This document shows positions 43,984 through 52,473 of a stretch of DNA of 56,985 nucleotides, piece after piece (position 1 is the first letter of the stretch; the number at the start of each line of letters is the position of its first letter). The notes beneath the pieces were generated by a model, which saw only the letters and a list, made by a program, of their open reading frames with translations, searched no databases and was not told the DNA's origin. The position numbers were made by a program, and so were the translations under genes. Origin of the DNA: Acrocarpospora catenulata (GTDB lineage Bacteria; Actinomycetota; Actinomycetes; Streptosporangiales; Streptosporangiaceae); contig NZ_JAHCST010000059.1 in the NCBI RefSeq assembly GCF_018476525.1, positions 1 through 56,985 of the forward strand. The letters run 5' to 3'.

Positions 43984-45060
43984 TCAATCCGTGATCTGTC
44001 TCCCCGGCTTTCCCCATCCGCGGAGCAGTTCGGCCGCCTCTTCCGGTCGTACGTCGTTGACGAAGGCCCCCATCCCGGACTCCGACCCCGCCAGGTACTT
44101 CAGCTTCCCCGGCGCCCGCCGGATGCTGAACAGCTGCAGGTGCAGGTATCCGAGCTCGCGCCGGGCCCGTACCGGCGCCTGGTGCCAGGCCGCCACGTAC
44201 GGCATGACCACCCCGAAGACCCCGTCCAGCCGCCAGAGCACATCGGTGTAGACGGCCCCGAACGCGGCGCGCTCCTCGGTGTTCAGCGCGGCCAGGTCGG
44301 GCACCTGGCGGTGCGGGTAGAGGTGCACCTCGAACGGGTAGCGGGCGGCGGCCGGCACGAAGGCCGTCCAGTGCTCGTTGGCGGCGACCACGCGGGGGCC
44401 CGCCCGTTCGGCCGCCAGGACGTCCGCGAACAGGTTGCCCCCGTACCGCTCGGCGTTGTCCAGGATCTGCCGGGTCCGGGGGGTCACGTACGGATAGGCG
44501 TAGATCTGCCCGTGCGGATGGGGCAGCGTGATGCCGATCTCGGCCCCCCGGTTCTCGAAGCAGAACACCTGCTCCACCCCCGGCAGCGCCGACAGCTCCG
44601 CCGTACGGTCCGCCCAGGCCTCCATCACCAGCTCGACCTGCTCGGGGGAGAGGGCGGCGAAGGAGGACTGGTGGTCGGCGGTGAAGCAGACCACCTCACA
44701 CCGGCCGATGCCGGGCCGTACCTCGCTGAGGCCGCCCACCTGCTCCCGCGTGTCCGGGCCCACGTAGCTGAAGGAGGGGAAGCGGTTCTCGAAGACCACC
44801 ACGTCGTACCAGGAGGGGATCTCCGAGCCGGGATGGGCGGGGCAGAGCGGGCACTCCTCGGCGGACGGCAGGTGGGTGCGGGTCTGCCGGTGACCGGCGA
44901 TGGCCACCCACTCGTCCATCAGCGGGTCGTAGCGCAGTTCGGAGGAGGGGGGCCGCGGGGGCAGGTCGCGCTCGTCGCGGGCGCTCCGGTCGGCCGCGTC
45001 GGAGCGGTCGAAGTAGAACAGCTCCCGGCCGTCGGCCAGGTGGATCATGGTCTTCTTCAC
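43984..45060 (-). CDS. galT: Galactose-1-phosphate uridylyltransferase
   Basis: A 358-aa GalT of the Leloir pathway, exchanging UMP between UDP-glucose and galactose-1-phosphate. It has the zinc-site CPLCPAHPG, VVFENRFPSF, and the active-site GITLPHPHGQIYAYPY with the HPHGQ nucleophilic His. GTG 45060 overlaps the upstream regulator stop (GTGA) and has GAGAGGAT upstream; ATG 45048 is an alternative. No galK or galE is in the window, so the pathway is completed elsewhere or beyond this operon. The frame stays open through the regulator gene, which is a shadow. Confidence 0.94.
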   Translation of the reverse strand: MKKTMIHLADGRELFYFDRSDAADRSARDERDLPPRPPSSELRYDPLMDEWVAIAGHRQTRTHLPSAEECPLCPAHPGSEIPSWYDVVVFENRFPSFSYVGPDTREQVGGLSEVRPGIGRCEVVCFTADHQSSFAALSPEQVELVMEAWADRTAELSALPGVEQVFCFENRGAEIGITLPHPHGQIYAYPYVTPRTRQILDNAERYGGNLFADVLAAERAGPRVVAANEHWTAFVPAAARYPFEVHLYPHRQVPDLAALNTEERAAFGAVYTDVLWRLDGVFGVVMPYVAAWHQAPVRARRELGYLHLQLFSIRRAPGKLKYLAGSESGMGAFVNDVRPEEAAELLRGWGKPGRQITD

Positions 45061-45845
45061 CGGGGGAGATCCTCTCCGCCCGCTACCACGACCTCGCCCA
45101 CGTACTCGGCCAGCTCCGCCCTGGCCGCCACCGGCAGGCCCGCGTCGGTGACCACCACGTGCGCCTGTTCCAGCCGGGCGATGGTGCTGATGCCGATGGT
45201 GCCCCACTTGGTGTGGTCGGCCACCACCACCAGCCGCTGCGCGGCGGCCACCAGCGCCCGGTCGGTCTCGGCCTCCAGCAGGTTGGGCGTGGTGAAACCG
45301 GCCCTGGGGCTCATGCCGTGCACGCCCAGCAGCAGCACGTCCACGTTGAGGGAGTGGACGGCGGCCACCGCGACCGGGCCGACCAGCGCGTCGGACGGTG
45401 TCCGTACCCCGCCGACCAGGATGACCGTCTGGTCGGGGCGGCCGGAGCGGTGGAAGACCTCGGCCACCGGCAGCGAGTTGGTGATCACCGTCAGCTCGGG
45501 CACGTCGGCCAGGTGGTGGGCGAGGGTCCAGGTGGTGGTCCCCGCCGAGAGGGCGACCGAGCCGCCGGGGCGGACCAGGGCGGCCGCGTGCCGGGCGATG
45601 GCCTCCTTCTCGGCCTGCTGGCGCACGGACTTGGCGGCGAACCCCGGTTCGTCGGCCGAGCCGGGCCCGGGCACGGTGGCGCCGCCGTGCACCTTCTCCA
45701 GCAGCCCCCGGTCGGCCAGCGCCTCCAGGTCCCTGCGGATCGTCATGTCCGACACGCCGAGGTCCCTGACCAGGTCGGCCACCCGCACCCCACCGGTCCT
45801 GCGGACCCGTTCCAGGATCGCCTGCTGCCGTTGCTGGGCCAGCAT
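45057..45845 (-). CDS. DeoR-family transcriptional regulator of the galT operon
   Basis: A 262-aa DeoR/GlpR repressor. The N-terminal winged HTH (QQAILERVRRTGGVRVADLV, then LGVSDMTIRRDLEALADRGL with EKVHGGA) is classical. The C-terminal sugar-phosphate-binding domain includes VALSAGTTTWTLAHHL and VADHTKWG. It is translationally coupled to galT, so it probably senses a galactose-related sugar phosphate and controls this operon. ATG 45845 has AAGGAG five bases upstream; GTG 45848 is too close to it. Operator-like repeats lie immediately upstream. Confidence 0.92.
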   Translation of the reverse strand: MLAQQRQQAILERVRRTGGVRVADLVRDLGVSDMTIRRDLEALADRGLLEKVHGGATVPGPGSADEPGFAAKSVRQQAEKEAIARHAAALVRPGGSVALSAGTTTWTLAHHLADVPELTVITNSLPVAEVFHRSGRPDQTVILVGGVRTPSDALVGPVAVAAVHSLNVDVLLLGVHGMSPRAGFTTPNLLEAETDRALVAAAQRLVVVADHTKWGTIGISTIARLEQAHVVVTDAGLPVAARAELAEYVGEVVVAGGEDLPR

Positions 45846-45855
45846 CACCGCTCCT

Positions 45856-45898
45856 TATCAACAGATTTCAACAAATTATTGCATAGCGAATGTTGAAA
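45856..45898 (-). promoter_or_regulatory. Operator-like TTTCAACA repeats before the DeoR-galT operon
   Basis: TTTCAACA (45866-45873) and TGTTGAAA (45891-45898) form a perfect inverted repeat, and a third variant TATCAACA lies at 45856-45863, ten bases from the second in direct orientation. The AT-rich spacer (AATAATTTG on the minus strand) suits a promoter. This fits autoregulation by the DeoR-type protein. Confidence 0.65.
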
Positions 45899-45974
45899 CG
45901 TGATGACCAGGAGGCCTTGTGAGGGTACGGCAGACGGGAGACAGTGAGGGAACGACCGAAGGGACGGACGCCAC

Positions 45975-46052
45975 ATGGCCAAACGTCAGCGCAAGTCGAA
46001 GGCACGCAAGAAGAAGAAGGCCAACCACGGCAAGCGGCCCACCGGCCGGTGA
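45975..46052 (+). CDS. Ribosomal micro-protein bL37 (25 aa)
   Basis: A 25-aa ORF beginning MAKRQRKSKARKKKK and ending ANHGKRPTGR. The start MAKR-x-RK and the end KANHGKRP match bL37, the tiny protein found in mycobacterial 50S subunits, as I recall its sequence. It has 12 Lys/Arg residues and would bind rRNA. It is too short for normal ORF calling. It stands alone between the DeoR operon (divergent) and a convergent TIGR03086 gene. The ribosome site is weak (GAAGGGACGG farther upstream). Confidence 0.8.
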   Translation: MAKRQRKSKARKKKKANHGKRPTGR

Positions 46053-46098
46053 CCCCAGCCGCCGAGTCAGCGGCCGGGTCAGCCGTGGGTTGGTTGAG

Positions 46099-46671
46099 TC
46101 AGCCGCTGCGGCGGCCCCAGGCGGCCAGTAAACGCGTCTGCGCGTCGGCCTCGGCGGGCACGTCCGCGTGTTCTCCTATCACGCCCGACTGCCGGTAGCT
46201 CTCCTCGGCGCCCGCGAACCAGCTCGCGCAGGCGTCCACCAGCTCGGGGTCGAGGCGGTCGACGACGCCGATGGCCTGGGACAGGTCCCAGGTGTGGATG
46301 AGCGCGTCGGCGAACAGCTCGGTGAGGTACTCCTCGCCAGGCACGTCGCCGAAGGACAGGTGCACCGTCCGAGTGAGCGCGCCCTCGGCGAAGGCGGCCT
46401 GCACCGCCTCGTGCGCGGCCGTGTCGAACGCCTTGATCGGATCGTCGCCGAGCAGGTCGCCGTCGAAGGCGTCCCCGACCTCCGCGACGGTACGGCCGGC
46501 GAGCAGTTCTGGCGCCCACAGGCTCTCGTTCACCAAGTGGTTGACCAGCGCGCGGACGTCCCAGTCCACGCAGGGGGTCACCAGCCCCCACTGGTCGGCC
46601 CGGACCAGGTGCACGCGCCGACCGAAGGCATCCAGCGCCCGGCGGTAGGCATCACGGATATCGATGGTCAC
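46099..46671 (-). CDS. TIGR03086-family metal-binding protein (DinB/maleylpyruvate isomerase-like)
   Basis: A 190-aa four-helix-bundle protein of the DinB/MDMPI group. TPCVDWDVRALVNHLVNESL contains the first metal His, and LIHTWDLSQAIG the second HxWD block typical of TIGR03086. Members may be mycothiol-dependent enzymes, substrate unknown. The start is GTG 46671; TAACGT lies exactly six bases upstream and no ribosome site is present, suggesting a leaderless mRNA. Confidence 0.85.
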   Translation of the reverse strand: MTIDIRDAYRRALDAFGRRVHLVRADQWGLVTPCVDWDVRALVNHLVNESLWAPELLAGRTVAEVGDAFDGDLLGDDPIKAFDTAAHEAVQAAFAEGALTRTVHLSFGDVPGEEYLTELFADALIHTWDLSQAIGVVDRLDPELVDACASWFAGAEESYRQSGVIGEHADVPAEADAQTRLLAAWGRRSG

Positions 46672-46920
46672 CTCTCGACGTTAACCCGACCGGAGCGGTC
46701 CCGTCATCCGGAGCCGGGCCCGGCGCACCGCCGTACCCTCGGCAAACTCCATTCCCCCCGCGTTTCCTTCATCGCGAAACACCCCCCAGCTTCAGATGAA
46801 TCGGCAATTAACCAGCAAAGGAAATATATCGCCATTCATTTTTCCCCCAGAAACAATGAGAAATGGCGATTTATCATCTTATGGTGGGATTGATCGTTCG
46901 ACTGGTTCGGGAGGTAACTC
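46672..46920. other. AT-rich divergent promoter region with inverted repeat
   Basis: This gap is much more AT-rich than the genome. ATCGCCATT (46828-46836) and AATGGCGAT (46862-46870) form a perfect 9-bp inverted repeat separated by a T-rich spacer, a plausible operator. TATCAT just after it could be a -10 box for the membrane protein gene. Confidence 0.45.
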
Positions 46921-47355
46921 GTGACCACCGCCTCGCCCGGACGGATGCCGTCCACGACCCACGAACGTGTGCCGTCCCCACCGCCCACCTCGAACTGGCT
47001 GGGGTTCGCCGGGATCATCGGCATCACGGTCGGCGTCTTCAACATCATCGGCGGCTTCGTGGCGCTCTTCCGGAGCAGCTACTTCCTGGTCGGCACCGAA
47101 CGCATCCTGGTCTTCAACTTCTTCGCCTGGGGCGTGATCTGGCTGGTCATCGGCGTCATCCAGGTGGTCACCGGGTTCGGCATCATCGCCGGGAAGACGT
47201 GGGCCCGCGCGGTGGGCATCATCATGGCCCTGCTGGCCATGCTCGGGCAGTTCGCGTTCATGGCGGCCTACCCGGTCTGGTCGATCGTCGACATCGTGTT
47301 CTGCCTGTTCATCATCTACGCCCTGGTGGTCCCACCGCGCGGATCCGTCGCCTGA
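46921..47355 (+). CDS. DUF7144-type small membrane protein
   Basis: A 144-aa protein with a polar Pro/Ser N terminus and four membrane spans: ~27-50 (GFAGIIGITVGVFNIIGGFV), ~64-90 (ILVFNFFAWGVIWLVIGVIQ), ~95-112 (WARAVGIIMALLAMLGQFAF) and ~118-138 (SIVDIVFCLFIIYALVV). This four-helix arrangement is the DUF7144 family, widespread in actinobacteria and often in several copies; function is unknown. GTG 46921 has a strong GGGAGG. The frame is open further upstream, but no better start exists. Confidence 0.85.
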   Translation: MTTASPGRMPSTTHERVPSPPPTSNWLGFAGIIGITVGVFNIIGGFVALFRSSYFLVGTERILVFNFFAWGVIWLVIGVIQVVTGFGIIAGKTWARAVGIIMALLAMLGQFAFMAAYPVWSIVDIVFCLFIIYALVVPPRGSVA

Positions 47356-47358
47356 CGG

Positions 47359-49095
47359 TCAGGGCAGCCGCAGCTCCACCCAGACGATCTTTCCCGACGG
47401 GGTCGGGCGGGTGCCCCACCGGTAGGTGAGGCGCTTGATCAGCTGGAGCCCGCGCCCGGTGTCGTCCTCCGAACTCGGCGTGCGCACCGCGGGCGCGGTG
47501 GGCGAACCGTCCGAGACCTCGCAGACCAGGGTGCGCCCCCGCCCGCGCAGCAGCCGCAGCTCGATCGGCGGCCAGCCGTGCTTGAGCGCGTTGGTCACCA
47601 GCTCGCTGACGATCAGCTCGGTGGTGTCGATCACCCCGCTCAGCCCCCAGGAGGCCAGGGTGGCCCGGACGAACCGGCGCGCGTGACCGACGAACCGGGG
47701 GTCGGACGGCAGCGCGCAGGAGGCGATCTCGTCCGGCGCCAGGTCGTGCACCCGGGCCAGCAGCAGCGCGATGTCGTCCCGCTCGTGCCCGGGCCGCTGG
47801 CTGTTGATGGTGAGGTCGCACATCTCCTCAAGGTCCTGGGCGGGGCCGGAGAGCAGGCGGCGGAGCGCGGTGATGCCCTCGTCGATGTCCCTGGCGCGGC
47901 TCTCCACCAGGCCGTCGGTGTAGAGGGCCAGGATGCTCCCGGCCGGCAGGGTGAGCTCCACCATCTCCAGCGGCTCGTTCCCGATGCCCAGCGGCAGGCA
48001 GGCCGGCAGCTCGATGACCTCGGTGGACCCGTCGCTGTGGATCAGCACCGGCGGCACGTGCCCGGCCCTGGCGATCGCGCAGGACCTGGTCACCGGGTCG
48101 TACGTCGCGTACACGCAGGTGGCGATCTGGGTCGGGTCCAGGTCCTGGCTCATCCGGCTGAGCCGGAAGAGCAGCTCGTCCGGGGGCAGGTCGAGACCGG
48201 CCAGCGTGCGCGCGGCCGTGCGCAGCTGTCCCATGGTGGCGGCGGCCCTGGTGCCGTGCCCCATCACGTCGCCGACCACCAGCGCGGCCCGGCAGCCCGG
48301 CAGCGGGATCACGTCGAACCAGTCGCCGCCGACGCCCATCAGGTCGCTGGCCGGCAGGTACCGGGTGGCGATGTCCATGCCCAGCGGCTGGTGCAGGTCG
48401 GCGGGGAGCAGGCTGCTCTGCAGGGTGAGCGCGGTGCGCCGCTCCCTGGCGTACAGCCGGGCGTTGTCGATGCAGACGGCGGTGCGCGCGGCCAGCTCCT
48501 CGGCCACCGCGACGTCCTGCTCCTCGAACGGCTGGGTGCCCGGGCGGCGGGTGAAGATCGCGCAGCCGAGCACCCGGCCCCGGGCGCGCAGCGGCACCGC
48601 CAGGAACGAGCCACCGGCCAGCAGCTTGGCGACCAGCTCGTGGTTGAGGCTGGCGCCGATCAGCCGGGCGGTCTCCTCGTCCAGCTCCGGATACATGATC
48701 GTCTTGCTGGTGGCCATGCACTGGGCCTGCGGCAGGCCGGCCGGGTAGACGGTCACCTCGCCGAGGGGGAACGCCTCCACCCAGTCGTCGGCGCTCTCCT
48801 CGGCCACCGCCAGCGCCACCCGCCGGACCAGCGCGGTGCCGTCAGTGGGGCGGGATGGGAACTCGCCGTCGATGACCAGCCGGTCCTGGACCATGATCGC
48901 TGCGGTGTCGGCGAACCGGGGCACCGTGACGTCCATCAGTTCCCGGCTGGTTTCGGCCAGATCCAGTGTGGTCCCGATTCGGCGGCTGGCCTCGTTCAGG
49001 AACGCCAGCCGTACCCGCGCGGAACTGGCGCTCCGGCGCCGCCATTCGGCCCGGTCCCCGGGGACGGGGTCCTTGATCACGCTGTTCCGGTTCAT
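47359..49095 (-). CDS. GAF - PP2C/SpoIIE phosphatase - HATPase regulator
   Basis: A 578-aa cytosolic protein. Residues ~30-205 are a GAF sensor; ~225-430 a SpoIIE phosphatase (SDLMGVGGDWFDVIPLPG, VVGDVMGHGTRAAATMGQL, LALYTDGLVESR, ERDDIALLLAR); ~450-578 an anti-sigma-type HATPase (ELIVSELVTNALKHGWPPI with the N-box, VSDGSPTAP, DDTGRGLQLIKRL). It carries both the phosphatase that activates an anti-sigma antagonist and the kinase that inactivates it, so it may control a SigB/SigF-like factor by itself. GGAGAG precedes ATG 49095; a TAATTA box lies upstream. Confidence 0.9.
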   Translation of the reverse strand: MNRNSVIKDPVPGDRAEWRRRSASSARVRLAFLNEASRRIGTTLDLAETSRELMDVTVPRFADTAAIMVQDRLVIDGEFPSRPTDGTALVRRVALAVAEESADDWVEAFPLGEVTVYPAGLPQAQCMATSKTIMYPELDEETARLIGASLNHELVAKLLAGGSFLAVPLRARGRVLGCAIFTRRPGTQPFEEQDVAVAEELAARTAVCIDNARLYARERRTALTLQSSLLPADLHQPLGMDIATRYLPASDLMGVGGDWFDVIPLPGCRAALVVGDVMGHGTRAAATMGQLRTAARTLAGLDLPPDELLFRLSRMSQDLDPTQIATCVYATYDPVTRSCAIARAGHVPPVLIHSDGSTEVIELPACLPLGIGNEPLEMVELTLPAGSILALYTDGLVESRARDIDEGITALRRLLSGPAQDLEEMCDLTINSQRPGHERDDIALLLARVHDLAPDEIASCALPSDPRFVGHARRFVRATLASWGLSGVIDTTELIVSELVTNALKHGWPPIELRLLRGRGRTLVCEVSDGSPTAPAVRTPSSEDDTGRGLQLIKRLTYRWGTRPTPSGKIVWVELRLP

Positions 49096-49270
49096 CTCTC
49101 CGAATGGTAATTAGGAGCTCCGGGCCATTTCAGCATTTTTCCCAGACTGTACTGCCCCAGAGCTCATATCCGTATTTGCTAGGCCGTGGCGGGCGGTCGC
49201 CCATGGCCCCTGGTGGGAACATACCCAGTCCGTCCGGGTATGGCAGACGTGGTGCGGCACGCGGGCGCGC

Positions 49271-49978
49271 TCAATGCGAGCCGCCTTCCGCCGCCAGCGA
49301 CTGGTATTCGATGATGTCGTCCGGCGTGATCAGGCCGTCCTGGATGGCCCGGGCCAGCAGCGTGGTCTTGGTGGGGGCGGCCCGGCCGGTGCTGGCGTAC
49401 TTGATCCGGGCCCGCTCGATGTACTGCTTCACGGTGGCCTCCGAGATGCCCATCCGGGTGGCCACCGACTGCTTGTTCATGCCCTGGAACCACAGCAGCA
49501 GCGCCTCCCGCTCCCGGGCGGACAACATCGGCCGGGTGGTCCGGGCGTCGGCCACCACCAGCGCGCCCGCCATGGTGGGCGTGACGTAGGGCCGGTCCCC
49601 GGCGGCGGCCAGGATGGTGTCCAGGCAGTGGTCGGCGGTCTCGTTCTTGCTGATGAACGTGACCGCCCCCGCCTTCAGCACGGTCAGGATGGTCTCCTCG
49701 TCCTCGTGCACCGAGTAGACGACCACCCGCCGCCCCTGCGCGGCCAGCTCAGGGATGCGGCCGATCATCAGCACGCCGTTCAGCTCCAGGTCGAGCAGGA
49801 GTACGTCGGCGTCGGCCCCCGCGCCCGCCAGCACCGCCTCCAGCGTGTTCCCGCTGGCGACGATCTCCACGCGCTGGTGGGGGTCCTGGGCCACCCAGGA
49901 ACGCATGCCCTCGATCACCACCGGCAGATCCTCCACCACGGCCAGCGTCACGGGCCGGTCCAGCAGCTCTCGATCCAC
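49271..49978 (-). CDS. LuxR-type response regulator of the kinase/pseudokinase operon
   Basis: A 235-aa response regulator. The receiver has the acidic pair in LAVVEDLPVV, acceptor Asp in VLLLDLELNG, and the switch Lys in VTFISKNETADH, so it looks functional. The C-terminal LuxR HTH is in LSAREREALLLWFQGMNKQS and GISEATVKQYIERARIKYAS. GTG 49978 has AAGGAGG six bases upstream. It overlaps the pseudokinase gene by 31 bp and is the last gene of the operon. Confidence 0.9.
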   Translation of the reverse strand: MDRELLDRPVTLAVVEDLPVVIEGMRSWVAQDPHQRVEIVASGNTLEAVLAGAGADADVLLLDLELNGVLMIGRIPELAAQGRRVVVYSVHEDEETILTVLKAGAVTFISKNETADHCLDTILAAAGDRPYVTPTMAGALVVADARTTRPMLSAREREALLLWFQGMNKQSVATRMGISEATVKQYIERARIKYASTGRAAPTKTTLLARAIQDGLITPDDIIEYQSLAAEGGSH

Positions 49979-51066
49979 AGCAGTCCTCCTTCCGTCTTCG
50001 GGGCGACCTGCGTGGCCACGGTCACGCCATCGGCCACGGGCACGGCGAACGCCTCGGCGTCCGACAGCACGCTGATGATCACTTGGTTCGCGGTGGCGAC
50101 CAATGTAACGCGCGCCTGCGTCCTGGCCCGCGCCATCGCCTCCAGCGGGGCCTCGATCACCGCCCGCCGGATCTCCAGCGGGAGCGGGGGAACCGCGCCC
50201 ACGGTGAGCAGGTTGACCACCACCCCCCGGCGCTCGATGTCGAAGGCGCAGGCGCGCAGGGTGTGCAGCAGGGGGTTCGGGGTGTCGTCGGTCTCCGCGA
50301 TCAGCCGCCGCAACCGGGCGGCGCCGACCGCGCAGGCATGCCGTACCGCGGGGTCGGCCGGGTCGGCGCCGGCGGCCAGCTGGGTGAGTACGGCGGCGGC
50401 CGCCTGCCGGGCCTGGGCGTACCGGCGGAGCCGGTCGGCGTGCACCTGCTCGGCGGCCTGCTGCGCCGCCTCGGCCCTGGCCAGGATGCGGGAGCTGTCG
50501 GCCGCCCAGCGGGCGGCCAGGTCGAAGCCGTGCGCGCCCGCGCTGCCCCCGGCCTGCAACGTGATGCTGCCGACCAGGACCACCAGGAACTTGCTGATCG
50601 AGGTCCGGTCCAGGGCGTCGGCGGCGGCCATCCCGGCCAGCATCACCACCGCGTTCCCGGCGAAGAACACCCCGAGATCCACCGGCCAGCTCCGGCGCGG
50701 CCAGAACAGGATGATGGCCAGCCAGCCCACCGACCCCCAGGCCCAGTTGGCCGGGGACAGCACGTCCTCCGGGCGGCAGGCCACGATCACCGCCGCGTCC
50801 AGCGCGAGCACCGCAGCCGCCAGCGGCCACGGGCCCAGCGGCAGCCGCCGCGCGGGGTTCAGCAGGGCCGGCGAGGCGGCCACCCCGATCAGCGTGTAGA
50901 GCAGCCAGGCGGCCAGGGCCAGCCACGGCCACCGGTAGGCGGACCAGCCCAGCACCATGACCGGCAGGTCGTAGCCCAGGTGCCAGGCGGCCACGACGGT
51001 GACCGCCGCGCGGGTGCTGCCCACCGAGTACCGCTGGGCGACCAGGACCTCGGTGTCGGCGGTCAC
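49948..51066 (-). CDS. Membrane pseudokinase: degenerate sensor-kinase paralogue
   Basis: A 372-aa protein. About five hydrophobic spans fill ~20-180 (WLALAAWLLYTLIGVAA, LAAAVLALDAAVIVA and others). The cytoplasmic half follows the layout of a NarL-type kinase, but key residues are gone: the segment aligned with RMHGSFLATL of its partner reads RQAAAAVLTQ, so the phospho-accepting His is lost, and the N-box-like segment reads EAPLEAMARARTQARVTL without the Asn or a DxGxG. I use GTG 51066, which overlaps the kinase stop as GTGA; GTG 51075 is also possible. It probably modulates the kinase by hetero-dimerisation. Confidence 0.75.
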   Translation of the reverse strand: MTADTEVLVAQRYSVGSTRAAVTVVAAWHLGYDLPVMVLGWSAYRWPWLALAAWLLYTLIGVAASPALLNPARRLPLGPWPLAAAVLALDAAVIVACRPEDVLSPANWAWGSVGWLAIILFWPRRSWPVDLGVFFAGNAVVMLAGMAAADALDRTSISKFLVVLVGSITLQAGGSAGAHGFDLAARWAADSSRILARAEAAQQAAEQVHADRLRRYAQARQAAAAVLTQLAAGADPADPAVRHACAVGAARLRRLIAETDDTPNPLLHTLRACAFDIERRGVVVNLLTVGAVPPLPLEIRRAVIEAPLEAMARARTQARVTLVATANQVIISVLSDAEAFAVPVADGVTVATQVAPKTEGGLLWIESCWTGP

Positions 51067-52220
51067 GGCGACCACCGCAGGGCGATCCGGGTGCCGTCCG
51101 CGCCGGAGGCCACCGTGGCCGTGCCGCCCACCGCCGCCAGGCGGTCCACGATCGAGACGCGCAGGCCGTACCGGTGGTCGGGGACGGCGGCGTGGTCGAA
51201 ACCGACGCCGCGGTCGACCACCTCGACCCAGACCCCGCCCTCGGCGTCGCTCAGCCGTACCTCGGCGGAGTCGGTTCCGGCGTGCCGGTGCACGTTGGCC
51301 AGCGCCTCGGCGACCGCCTCGGCGAACGCCTCCGCCACCCGCCAGGGCACGGTGACGGGCGCGAGTCGCCGGGCCACTGTCAGCTGGGCCCGGTCGATCA
51401 CGGCCCGCACCCGTTCGTCCAGCGCCACCAGCTCGGCCTCCGGTTCGGTGGACTGGGCGATCCGTTCGAGTTCGGCCAGGTGCGCGGTGGCGGTCGTGCG
51501 GAGCATCGGCGTGCTGGCCGGGATGCCGCCCGCGCCGACCACCATCAGCGTGGCCAGGAAGCTGCCGTGCATCCGGCTGTTCTGGGCGCGCTCGTCGGTG
51601 CGTCGCTCCTGCTCCACGGTGGCCCGCCGCTCGAAGTCGCGCAGCTGGGCCAGCAGGATGTCGGCCTTGGCCGAGGCGTTGCGGAGCAGCCCGCCCAGCG
51701 CCGCGGTCGCCACCACCTGGACGACGTTGATCACCGCCCCGGTCAGGCCGTCGTCCGCCGCGCCCGCACTCTGCGCCCCCACCAGGTGGGCTACCGTGAC
51801 CACCAGTCCGCCCAGTACGGCGGCCGGCGGCGGCCAGGCCAGGCTGATCGCGACAATGGTCATGGTCACCAGGCCGGCCACCCAGCTGCTGCCCCCGGCC
51901 AGCACCGCGCCGGCCACCACCTGGCCCTGCGCCAGGCACAGCCCCGAGACCAGCAGGATCTCCCCGCTGATCAGCCAGACGGTCAGCCCGTGCCGCCAGG
52001 CCGTCAGCGAGAACACGGTCGTCCAGGCCAGGACCGCCCCCACCACCGGCAGCAGCCAGGCGGGGGTGACCGGCGGTCCGATGCTCAGCAGGCCCGCCAC
52101 GCTCGAGACCACGCCGATGACGCCCCGCATGACGGCGGCACACCGCGCGGTCACCCGGTTCAGCGCGGCCCGCGCGGGGGCGCGGCTGGTGGAGCCGAGC
52201 AACCGAACACCGTGTGCCAT
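51063..52220 (-). CDS. Membrane histidine kinase, NarL-partner type
   Basis: A 385-aa kinase. The N-terminal ~180 residues have several hydrophobic spans (GVIGVVSSVAGLLSIG, WLLPVVGAVLAWTTVF, LISGEILLVSGLCL and others). The dimerisation helix contains RMHGSFLATL, where His is followed by Gly rather than the common Asp. The ATPase domain has N-box EALANVHRHAG, G1 VVDRGVGFD and GLRVSIVDRL. It is first in an operon of three overlapping genes; the other two are a degenerate paralogue and a LuxR-type regulator. The start has only a weak GAG upstream. Confidence 0.85.
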   Translation of the reverse strand: MAHGVRLLGSTSRAPARAALNRVTARCAAVMRGVIGVVSSVAGLLSIGPPVTPAWLLPVVGAVLAWTTVFSLTAWRHGLTVWLISGEILLVSGLCLAQGQVVAGAVLAGGSSWVAGLVTMTIVAISLAWPPPAAVLGGLVVTVAHLVGAQSAGAADDGLTGAVINVVQVVATAALGGLLRNASAKADILLAQLRDFERRATVEQERRTDERAQNSRMHGSFLATLMVVGAGGIPASTPMLRTTATAHLAELERIAQSTEPEAELVALDERVRAVIDRAQLTVARRLAPVTVPWRVAEAFAEAVAEALANVHRHAGTDSAEVRLSDAEGGVWVEVVDRGVGFDHAAVPDHRYGLRVSIVDRLAAVGGTATVASGADGTRIALRWSP

Positions 52221-52473
52221 CAGAGGATCACTCGCCGACGTCCCGACAGTTAAGCGCCGTCCGAGTGTAAGGCCTTAACGCGTTGTATCTGACGGTTTGA
52301 CGGCAAACGCCGGGGTGCGGTGTCAGCTGAAGAACCGTCATCGCAGATCAGCCCGGTATCTCATGTAATAACAGGCAAGGCCGCTCGCGCGGTCGCCGAT
52401 TCACGCAGGCGCGACATCACGTACCGCGAGGGGGGCAGGTCCCGCGGTCCGCGCCCGCGAGGGAGGGACCGGC
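52221..52473. other. Divergent region between kinase operon and small ORF
   Basis: No gene seen. It contains TAAGGCCTTA, a perfect 10-bp palindrome near 52269-52278, between GTTAAG and CTTAAC half-sites, possibly an operator for the kinase operon. Confidence 0.35.

Noticed and set aside
43984-45861. 625-aa fusion reading through the DeoR gene into galT
   Set aside because: The first ~270 residues are a shadow of the DeoR-type regulator; GalT homology starts at GTG 45060.
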